Assembly: GCA_033032175.1 (NCBI GenBank)
Contig: CM065321.1
Location: 6,780,501 to 6,844,500, forward strand
Origin: Saturnia japonica
Lineage: Eukaryota > Arthropoda > Insecta > Lepidoptera > Saturniidae
Direction of reading: 5' to 3'
DNA length: 64,000 nt
Shown: in pieces, positions 23,801-35,800 of the stretch
How positions within the stretch are numbered: position 1 is the first letter of the stretch
Layout of the letters: each line of letters starts with the position of its first letter
The notes under the pieces: generated by a model
What the model was told of the DNA's origin: nothing
The model's input: only the letters and a program-made list of their open reading frames with translations
The model's database searches: none
Position numbers and translations under genes: made by a program

Positions 23801-26800
23801 CTCTCGAGACTACAAAAAGTAATCTTTGTTGTGACTGCAGTAGTCAATTAGCCCTTGATCTGATCCTGTATACCGATTCTTTATTATACTGCACTGAATA
23901 TTGACAAACATCTTGGTAGATCATGCCATATAATTACCCTAATACGCGGTTATCGCTCGGTCCCACCAATCCTGTATGTTTTGAGTATTATTTATTTTAA
24001 AAACACTTTGTAATAGTGACCCTTAACTTTATTTAGTTGAGACTGATGTCCAATGTAGACTTATTCCTTATAAAAATCTTAACACTACCACATCCGAAAT
24101 ATGACAATGAGAAATAAGGACTTTATAATGTTAGGTTCGAATTTGTGGACAACCTGTAAATGTGGAAAAATGAATGAAATTTGAAATTGGGTTGGCTATT
24201 ATCATTGTTTGTAGCGTATAATTAATCCACTTGACGTTTAATTGTTCATATTTATTCGCTAGTCTAGTGTAATACGTAATTGTTTCTTTTATATAAAATA
24301 TATTTTACTGTTATTTTCTAAGGTATTATAATACTTTTATAGTATAGTAACTGTGTCTGCGGCTCCGTTCATGTGGTTTACAGATTTTTTTTTTTAATCA
24401 TAAGATCGTTATATTTTTTTAAATGTAAGGACCAAGTATCTAAGGAGTAAAACAAAAAGGAAATTATCAAAAACTATCCAGTACCTTTTGCGTGATGCAG
24501 GTACAACGGCAAACTTGTATCTTTTTATTTATATAGATTAGCTTCTATTTCTTCCTTCACTTTTATGAATTTACTATCCTTGTAGTCAATTTTCTATACC
24601 CTGTTTCAATGTTTCCTAAGAACAGAGCCTATTCTACCGTTTAGTGTGATGAAAAATGTTTTGAAGAGCTGTTCAACTTGTTCACTTTTCGTCCTTCTAT
24701 ACCAGAAACATACATGCTTGGGCTCCGGAGCCACAGTTTTACAGTAGTCTTTTATCTCGTCACGAACAAAAAAATTCGCTATCTTTGCTTTACTGTGAAG
24801 CTACAGAACTGTTATCCAGCCAGTATGCCCCTACTTTCCTATAGACTTGAAAGAAATTTATTATGCAGGTTGGCATGACGACTACATAACTGGCGATGGG
24901 CTAACTAAAGATCTCTCGTTTTTTGCTGTTGTTTTTGAAATTTCGTCACTTTACAATGCCTTTTCTGAAGCCTATAAAGTATTTTAAAGCAAAGAGACAT
25001 CTATAGGATTTTTTTAAGTGTTTTGTTTTTAAAAAACGACCCTTCATAATATAATGGTTTTATATTTTTATTACTCACTTAAAAGTTAAACTTTAAAAAT
25101 CCATAATTTTTTATCCAAGCTCTGAAAAATAACTGCACTTTGCCTGGCCGTGAGCAAATTACAGTCCATTAAAAGTAGCGATTACCGAGTGGCAATGGTC
25201 TATGTACAGTCCGGGTCCTCCATACTGGCCTATAAACATTTATCATAATAATTATTTAACGTTGTTAATAACTACAAGTTATAGGTACTGTCACTATCAG
25301 TGTTTAGTCGTTAATGTCCTAAAACTAGGTAAAGGCCTCACTCTGAAACGAGGCTAGTCATATATTTATACAAAAGCTGATAAATTGACAAAAATTGGTG
25401 CCGCTTGGACTCCTGACTCTCTATGATGTTATTGATGATCTTGCAATAACGATATTTGATTGATGATTTTCTAGATAGTTAGTTAACCTCCAGGTTAAAG
25501 TGGTGTTCAATTTGTTTAAGTTAAATTCTCTTCTTCAATAAATATTGAACTTAACTATAAGTATAAACCGCGTCCAATCTATACTAATATAATAAAACGG
25601 AAAAGTTTTTTTGTTTAAACAAGCAAATCTGTGGAACTACCAGTCGGATTCGATTTTTTTTTTGTATCTGATAGCCAGATTCACGAGGAATAGTAAAATC
25701 TATTTAACATTAGGCTACAACTCACAGCTAGCCTTAAATATAAGTAAGTCGAAGCCCTCGCGAACTGCTTTATCTGCGTGCGCTGACGTAATGCTTAATG
25801 ATACGTAACTTCTAAGTTCCACAAAAATATTGGCCCTTAGTATATTCCAAAAAAGGCTGCGATAGCATATGCCTATCTCTTATATATATCCACAATAAAG
25901 TATTTTGTTGTTTTTTTTTTGAAGATCAGGAAATCGGTTTTTGTGATTTATTTTTAGTCGTGGCATATTAATCCTTACAAACAAAAGTTAATTCATCATA
26001 AAGACAATTTGATGAAGTAAAATTTTGTCTTTTATAGCATGTTAGTTGGACATATAGTTTAGGGAGATAATGAATGATTGAAATAATTTGTACTTGCGGG
26101 AAGTGAAAAGAATTATGATAGGCTTACACGGGTGCGTTGGCGGCGCGGTGTTTGTCGGATAAAATTAACACGGGTGAAACCGTGGGGCACAGCTAGTATA
26201 GAATACTTTGAATTTGGTTTTCACTTATGGATATACACGACACAACGCGTAATTCAAAACAAAATGATTAGTTCATAAGCGAACCTTTGGTCTTTTAATA
26301 AACCTTTAATGAGGACAAATTCTTTACAAGTTCAAGAGGTATTATTATTATTGGTATAATTTGCCCTTGTGGACTGTCCACTGTTGATTCCAATGTATTC
26401 TCAAATTAAAGTGTTTATCTTGAAGAGTTCCAATAAATTACTTGACCAAAAACGTGTTTAATCTTAATGGATAATATGTACAAAAACAAAACCATCATTG
26501 TCACATCTCTCGTCGTCATGTGATATAATCTAAATATGACAGACGATAAGTTAGCGATCCATAAAAGGGTCATTATGGTGATATATTGTGCGGTACATAC
26601 ACAACACAAACACATCAGTTACGTTATTACTACTATTTTCTTTAGTTATATCCACAATAGCAGTCGGGAGTTCGCATAACGATTATTGTTATGTAATAGG
26701 TCTCTGAACTGGCGAAGATTACGGATGGCCAAACGATTGTCGGCCATGTGACTTCAATTTGCCAATACTTGCCACACGACACTGTACCCTATAATCCCGT

Positions 26801-29800
26801 GATTCAGTATTCAATTCAGCCATGTGACTGTGACAGGGTCTGGAGTACCGGTGGGTGCAAACAGGTAAGCTGACAGCTGACGGGCCAATCACCGCGCTAT
26901 CATGGAATCTCGAAGGCACACGATTGCTAACCGGTGGCAAAATACTACAGCTGTGGCACCAGGCATCCCTTTACCAGGACGACAGTCAACGTAAGAGTCT
27001 TGAACAATACCTACTTGCACATTGTAAAGCAGTGTCACATCTAATGATTACATGACAAATACAACTCACTGAATGTATGAAGTCAATGAATATATTGCGA
27101 AATTCCTAATGCTTGCTCATCAAACTAATAACATTTCATTTCACGCATGATGATTTTTTTTTAATTTAGTTCTCAAACCAGACTTAACGCACGCATATTT
27201 AACAATTAAAATTTAAAAGAAAAACTTTGTGTGTGCCTTAAAAAAGTGAACACAGCTTGCTCAATAAAAAACGTTACACATGACATGTACATTAAACATT
27301 ATTAAAAAAAAAACATGGAGCAATCAATGCTTCAAAACCACGATTTAAGCTTAGATTTTAGTGAAGGTAAAGAACAAGAAAAAATATCGAGATGGTGTCT
27401 TATAATGTTATATCCAGAAAACATTAGTCCTGCAACCAAACCGTGAATCAGTTTATAAAGTAGAGAAATATCGGCTGTTTTCCATCTACCACATAACGCT
27501 TGCATTTTGAAATATATAAGTGTACATTCATAAGATTGTAAAGATCTACATTTATTCTCCAAATAAGCTATAATATAAACAAAGCGCTTTTGCACGCACA
27601 ATTCTACTTGAGTGTACCTCATAACAAAGATTCCACACTTGGGCTTCAATATTCCAAAATGCTACGTATTATGGAGTTGTATACGGATATAACAACCTTT
27701 GGGTCTCTAAAAGATCTGGGCTGTTCTTAGATAAAACCTGATTATCGAGAAAATGTGCGTATTATCTCGTCAATGTTAAAACGAAAATGCTTAAGCTAAA
27801 CTTCAATCTGACATTTGAGTATAATTCGTTCTGTTGTCTATTACAGGATATCTATAGCTTTAAAAGTGGGGCGAGGGGGAAGTATTGTTTTTTATACAAC
27901 TAAGGTGTCAAACAAGCGTATGGCTCGCCTGATGGTAAGCGGCTACCGTAGCTTATCGACGCATGTAATACTATAGGTATCACTAGCGCGTTGCTGATCT
28001 TGAACCCTCCTACCCTAAGGAGCTCTGAAAACGCTACTCACCGCAGGAACACAACATAAGGGAGGTTGGGGAGGCGGGTCTATTAACAACCCTGTTACAT
28101 ACCTCCATGATCTACTAAGGACAAATTAGAAAAATTGATGAATTTCAAAATTTTGATGACCATATATTATATTCCATTTGAATTATTAATTAAAGCAAAT
28201 TTAATCTCCCGAACTATTTACTTTTAATCTGCTGTTATAGAATAGTATTAAATGTGGTAGGAATGCATAACGCCTTGATTCATCTATACTAGTTAGTAAT
28301 ATATAAAAGGATAACTGACTGGTTGATTGACTGGCATACGCGTATCAATGTATAGTCCAAATTACTGGTGCTAGGTAAATTAGCATGTGGGTTCCTTTTA
28401 CAGTGTAGGTGAGCACTAAGGAAGAATTTTTGGAAATGAACCCCCTAGGGTGGTGAAAAAGGGAATAGAAGTTTGTATGAACGTAATTTGTGAAGATCTA
28501 TGAAAATTTGTATTTAGCAATTCAGTTAGAAAGTAAGAAAAAACTCAACTATTATGCAATTGAAGCTGCGAACAAAGCGCTAGTAATAATATAATATTAT
28601 TTATTATTATTTAATATAATAAAGTGGAAGAGATTTTTGTTTGCTTGTTAAAATACGCTAATCTCTGGAACTACCACGGATTCGAAAAATTATTTTGAAT
28701 ATGATAGCCAAATTCACAAGATATAATATAGGACATCTAACATTAGGCTACAACTCTCAGCTGGCTTTAAATATTGATTTTTGTTAAGCAAGTCGGAAGT
28801 GGAAGTGATCCCGAACTGCGTTATCCGTGTGCGGTGGCGTAATGGTTAATAATACTTAAATACAATATTCTACATAAATATTGCTCTATAGCTTATTAAA
28901 AAAAACTCCGCGTACATATCTTATATGTAAATCACAATAAGGTATTTTGTGTCAAAAATTTCTTGAATATTTAAAAGTGAGGTATGAGCATTATTTTTAG
29001 GCATGGCATATTTATTATTACGAAAAAAAGTTACTTCATCATAAAAATGGTTTTGTGAGGTTAAATTTAGCCCTATAAAGCATATTATTTGGACACATAC
29101 TTTAGGAGATAATTGAAAATTAAAATAATTTGTACCTGCGGGAAGTGAAAATTATTATGATGGGCAACACGGTTGCGTTGGCGGCGCGACGCGGTGTTCG
29201 TCGGATAAAATTAACACAGGTGAAACCGTGGGGTACAGCTAGTCAATAAATATAATACATATTTTCAGATATAAACTCTGGTAAATCGTGTCATAAATAA
29301 TTTTATTAATGGCAATTGTCGCCAAAACAGATTACGTTTTTTTACTGATTTAATATACAGTAGCAACTCTGTGTAGTTTTTAAGTGCGGATCAATTCGCA
29401 TTCATGACCATTTCAAGTTGTACACTATCTATGTTTATCAGTAAATCACACTAGATATGATACATTAGGGCGGTCAAAGACTGTTTATTCGCATTTCAGG
29501 TTGAAAATGTTTACACGGGTGCTGTAAGATAAAGAAAATATGTCATGATCATAGTATGCACGTTTTAAATTTCGATCGTTATTATCAACGTAAACTATAA
29601 CAAAGGGTCTATTCTTGGAGTTTAATTAGGTCAACACCCTTTGGTGAATTTACGCCTTCGTTCTATTTGTATAAAGAGTTCATTATAATACGTAGAAACA
29701 GTATACTTTTATATGGTACGATTATACAATTCTTAATTTAAAGAAATGCTTCCTGGCTGTGGTTAAAATCGAGGTTGGCAGTTATACTTTGTGAATTTGA

Positions 29801-32800
29801 CAGTTCTTTTGCTTTTATATCCCATCATTACGTATTTATTTATGTCTTCTATTGCTTGAAAATATTGTAATGGGAAAGTCCGTGTAATGCTATTAAAGTC
29901 TATATTCTACTATTGAAGCTGATTTAGTTTCAAATATAAAAGCTTTCTGGCGCTACACTAAAAGTAAAAAAATAACTAATTATATTCCAAGCAGTGTATT
30001 TTATGAAAACAGTTCGGCTAGCACAGGTATTGATATTGTTAATCTTTTTGCAGATTATTTTTCTTCTGTATATTAGAATTGTCCTCCAATAAACTATACG
30101 CCTCAATTTGCCTCTTCGAATTATTCTATTGATAAGTTGCAAATTCCAATGCACACGATTCATGTTCGACTAAACCGGATTGACATCACAAAGAGTGCTG
30201 ACCCTGATGGTATTCCACCTTTCTTTGTATGTCAATGCGCAGACGCTTTAGTCAAACCCCTCTCAATAATATTTAACAAATCCTTAAAAGAAGGCACCTT
30301 CCCATCTCAATGGAAAATAACTAAAATTACTCCAGTATATAAGTCAGGTGATAAGAAAATTACCGTCCGATAAGTATTCTTAGCTGCTTTGCAAAGATTT
30401 TTGAAAGTATGATTTACGACCATTTTTACAATCATTTGCGTCATAAGATTAGCTTGAAACAACATGGTTTTGTCTCAGGACGGTCTACGAGCTCCAATCT
30501 ACTTGAATATGTAAATTACTTATGTCAGTCGTTCAACGAGAAAATACAAGTTGACTCTATATATACAGATTTTTCGAAAGCCTTCGACCGCGTCAATCAT
30601 TTGGTCCTTTTAGCAAAACTGGCTCATTTAGGTATTCATGGTGATCTTCACAGGTGGTTAAGCTCTTATCTTCTAAATAGATCACAACTAGTTTTTCTTT
30701 TTGGTTTTGTTTCGGTACCGTTTCTAGCTACATCAGGTGTGCCACAATGCTCTAATCTAGGGCCCCTTTTATTCCTAGCGTTTATTAATGAACTTCTTGA
30801 TTCGATAAATTGTAAATGCCTGGTTTATGCAGATGATATCAAAAATTTTCAAAGGATCCACAGTAATTACGGCAGTCTTAACCTTCAGAGGAACCTAAAT
30901 ATTATACAGTCCTGGTGTATTGAAAATGGCATGGCGCTAAATATAAAGAAATGTCAAACCATTACATTCACCAAAAAGAAAATTCGTTATGTTTTCAACT
31001 ATAACTTAGAGGGAGTTGATATTGATCGAACTGATACTGTCCGAGATCTAGGTGTCATAATTGACTCTAATCTATCATTTAGATCACACTTTGACTGCAT
31101 TACTAGTAAAGCAAACAGAATGCTCGGGTTTTTGTTACGCGCACTGCCAACACATTTAAATTAGTAAAGTCGTGGATTACCCTGTTTGTTTCTTTAGTAC
31201 TTAGCATTTTGGAATATTGTTCAAGTGTATGGTCCCCGATCTATAAAACTCATGTAGATATGATAGAGTCAGTCCAGCGCCGTTTTCTCAGGATACTGTG
31301 TAGTAGACTAGGACTAAGGAATAAATTGCCGGAATATAAAGAAAGACTCCTTAATTTCAAACTCAAAAGTCTTGAAGACAGAAGACTGCTGAGACTTATG
31401 CAATCTGTACAAAATTGCAAATGGTACATTTAGCAGCAACCTACTTGAACAGCTTCATTTTAAAATACCCACTCGTTCAGTACGAGTATCTCAATTATTC
31501 CACATACCACCTGCAAATAACAATGTGTCCAAAAATAATCCTCTGTTTCGAATGTGCAGATATTATAATGAATGTTGTGTTCACCAAGACATATTTCATG
31601 ATAATGTAAATAAATTTAACAAATCACTAGTCCAGCTGTAACTTCTAGAATGTGTGTATTAAGTTATTAAAATACATATTTATTGATATGTTTGCGATAA
31701 GCTAACTGTGTTTTATGTTTATATGTGAATGCCGTGTACAATTTGTAATTGGATGTCAGATTTTTCATGTTATAATATTGTTTAATTATTTATGTAATTA
31801 TCAATCTGTTAAGTGTAATTGTACCTATTTAATAAAATAAAACAAAATAAAATTAGAAACCCGATTCTAAGCAATGAACTAAAACTTATCATATTATGAT
31901 GCTTCTCCATTTGCGTCTCTAAAGCGTTCATAATATTATTTTGTTTGAAATATTTAACTATATATTTACAACAGCGATCATCGTAAATAGAATAAAATTC
32001 GTATACGAAATCTTTTAGTCTATTATAACGATAATTAACTTACTGGATTCACCATAAAGTGAGCGCATACATGATTTTAACGTTATTTGTAATAGATTCT
32101 TAATTTTCAGCAAGTTCGGGCGTAACATTCCAAATCGGTGGCGATCGAGATGAAAAACAAAAACAGCCGGAGGAAGATGAGCCTGTAAGTTGTAACGTTC
32201 AGATTGCGATAGATAAGATAAAATAACAAAACCGTCAAGTTCGTTTTATTGGTATGTTCGTGATCAGTGTCCTTCATTTAGTACGTCTATCGGCAAATTA
32301 GAAAAACAAATTACACGTACAGACAGGCAGAATTATTAATATAGATAATAATATTAATAAACTAATAACAAACAAATCTCATTTAATGAAAATAAATACG
32401 TTTTGTAAATTTATTAATTACGGATAAAATGTCTTCAACGAATAAAACAACTTATTTGGAAATTCCAATAGTGTAATTAAAATTAAGTATAGGTTAATTA
32501 CGTATATTATATTGTGCGTAACTGGAAGCCAATAGTATAATAGTGTATTAGAAGAAAAAAAACTATTTTCTACGTTGTCTTTACACTTACAAGGTCAGGC
32601 AAATACAATATTAGAACAAGCCATTTTCATATTCAAATACATTAATACAATATCTTGAATTTCAGCTTAACTATGTACTTATTACATATTTTATCTTTTA
32701 GTTGTTTTCTTTCCTTTATTTCGGTGTAGGTATAGTTATTATGATATTGCAGACTATTTATGTTTTTAAACACAAATTTTCTATTGTTTAATATAATTTA

Positions 32801-35800
32801 GTATTATTCTTGAACAATAATGTTCACAAGTAGTACAGAAGAGAACATAATCTTGACAACGTAAATTTTATTAGTGTGACGTAAATATCGTAAACTTATG
32901 AAGTTTCCAACATGGACTCTTATAATTTACGGGAGTGGTTTGTGGTAAGATAATTATTGCTATATGCAGATTGCATTCTGCGAGAATGCGACCGATAATT
33001 TATCAATACAAATTACGACAATATTTGAAGTGAATACTGTTATGTAATGTATGTATGTATTTACAATTTTCTAATTTGTTCAATTGGCAAATGTGTTAGT
33101 TGTAATTTAATAGAAATAAATAGGTAAATATTATTAATGAATATAAAATAGTGGTTCAGGATTTAAATAAATTCATTACGACTATTATTGATAATTAAAT
33201 CGTTGGGTCATTTAGTATGATATTAGCTGCTATTAGTGTGCTAATGGCGAACTGAATAAAAGTATTTGAGGAAGACCATTTTACTAATGGGTAGTACCAC
33301 CTATCTATACTAATATTATAAAGCTGAAGAATTTGTTTGTTTATTTGGTTGAACACGGCTAATCTCAGGAAGTACTGGTTGGAATGGAAAAATTATTTTA
33401 GTGTTGGATAGCCCATTTATCGAGGAAGGCTATATAACATCACGCTATGACCAATAGGAGCGGAGTATCAATGAAAAATGTTGCAAAAACGGGGAAAATT
33501 TATTCCTTTTGAAAGTTTCCATTGCGTGCGCTGCGTAAGTGGTTTAAGTTACGCAACAATAATGTGTGACGGAATTGTTTCTCTTAAAAGTTCTAAAAAA
33601 AGTCTGTGATAGCATATGTCTATCTTTTAAGATTAACGCAATATAACTTTTTTAATGGTAATAAAATTTGTTGTAAAATAATGCATTATTCGCGAAGGTG
33701 TTTTTACAAACATGGTATTAATCCTTATAGAAATAAATACGTTATTCATCAATATAGCTTGGCAGGGAGGGTATCACGGGCAGTCACGTTGAGCGCCGGT
33801 GTGCATCATAAGGGGGCTCCTTAAACCTACACCTGGGTCGCAAGTCATGGGGGCTGCTCGTGTTCCCTCTGTCTGCCACAAGATGGACCCAGCACCCGCA
33901 CGGTGTGAATCCATGGAATGCTAAGATGTTTGTCTCTCTGGATAAAATTTTCCTCTACATCATTTGATTTCAATGAATATCTTAGAAGATATCACAGTTT
34001 TAAAATAACTCTGCAGCAAAATAATAATCAAGTAACGCACGTGCATTTAAGTGGAATAATGTGGCAGGCGGGCGGCTCCTCTAAATTGTATTGTAGGTAC
34101 CTACGACAATTGTTATTTGTCTCTGCCTACGTCCCACTCTCTCTAACCCTCTCTCTCTCTTATGTGACGCAGACGAAGTTGCGCGGGTCAGCTAGTCTTT
34201 AATATATTAATTATCGCTGATGTTAATTGTATTCTTAGATTAGTATAATGTCAGTTTTTTGACCGTTTGAATTTTCGTCCCAACTAAAACACTAAGAATG
34301 ACTGATTAAGGATTATCTTCAAACTTTTGTGTTAATGATAAGATAACAGATGAGTTATTCTGATTCCATATTACATAAGCTCTTTATCAGATATTATTCA
34401 AAATATTTGATGATATATAACTACATAATTAATTGTTTTAGGGTTGGATATGTGTATGGCAGTGTCACACGGCAACTCCAGCACATCATCTGGCTTTCTC
34501 ACCTGATGGAGTTCTGTTCGCGACGTCTGGTATTAACGATCGGCTTGTCAAAATATGGTATCAAAATAAAGGTGCGTCAGATTTATAATCTACACATAGA
34601 TAGATAAGTTCTACTTCAAATGGATAGTATAGTTTTTTCTTTAAAAAAATAAGACGTATGTATTGATAGCTCTAGTCAGGGCCGAGCCGTGCAGGGGGTG
34701 CAAGAAAGCACCCTGGCGGCAACCTACTGGGGACAGTAAAATATGAATAAAGAAAGGAAGATTCTAGAACTAAATTCATGTTTTTTCTATTGTTTTGATA
34801 TTTCGAAAGTCTGTATAACATTTTTTTTTTAATTAAAAAGCAACAAAATTTATTGTAGAAATATCTATTTATACTTTCTAATTAATTTAACCATTTGAAG
34901 GACCACAGTTAAATTTTATCAAATATACACAGGTAGCTTTTAAAAAACATAGTTGGTATATTCATTTATGAATACAGTGCGAATGCAAACCTAATTAGGT
35001 GGATGACATATTTAGGAACTTTGGTAAATAAATGTTGTCTACAAGTTTGAACGTAAATGGATAATGATAACAGTGGTTTTTTGGGTCATTGCAGAATTTA
35101 TAAACAAGCAAATGAAAAAAAAATTAACAAGGCCTTATTAAAGCATTTTTTTTAATACTAAAATAAATCTTGCACATTTTATGTTTTGTTCTTGTTCTGT
35201 AAATTTTAATCATTTGTATTTCTTGACAATGGTAAGAACAATACTATAGTTGTTTATTTTGTTTCATTTTTAAGGATTATTAAAAATATATATTATTAAA
35301 CATGATGACTTTTACCAATTATTTACCATAAATAAATGCTGCTACTAACGTTATACGATGTGTACTGGCTGAACGAAATAAATAATTATAGTACCAGCTA
35401 TCCAATATTTTCAGTAGTTAAGAAGACGTTAAAGTATTAGAAAACTTACTTCTGCATTATATTTTCAGTTCTGGTACAAGCACAATCACACGGAGAGCAC
35501 ACATCGCCAGAATTAAATTACACGTTTATATACGTTGCGCATCCTCGGGCGGTCACTCATCTCTCATGGCGGAAGACCAGTAAATACATGCCCAAGTAAG
35601 AAAATATTTTATATAACAATAATTGTAATTTATTTATGGAGGCGTTCAACTATTACCTAAGCAAGCTTTTTTCTTACTTTTTCTGACAAAAGGAGCGAAC
35701 ACTAAATAACAAGTTTCAGCAATTTACTATCTAGCTCTTCGATACATCATTTACGATTTAATGTATGCTAATATAATGTATGTATGTCAGTTTAAATTGA

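Larger units (their letters stand above)
22112..26836 (+). other. Rbcn-3A intron 2
   Basis: 4725 bp. Holds a dispersed repeat (22540-22737), a G-rich tract (23641-23660), a short Helitron-like copy (24343-24540, minus) and a Helitron (25578-26196). The remaining stretches 22740-23570, 23840-24340, 24545-25570 and 26200-26830 show nothing I can name. Confidence 0.85.
26991..32110 (+). other. Rbcn-3A intron 3
   Basis: 5120 bp from GTAAGA to TTTTCAG. Contains S1 (27880-28110), two Helitrons (28283-28583 and about 28605-29242) and a 5'-truncated LINE (about 29905-31855). 27000-27870 and 29250-29900 show nothing recognisable. Confidence 0.85.
32185..34441 (+). other. Rbcn-3A intron 4
   Basis: 2257 bp. 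Its right half holds the 892 bp Helitron with a nested family C repeat. 32190-33300 shows nothing recognisable. Confidence 0.85.
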
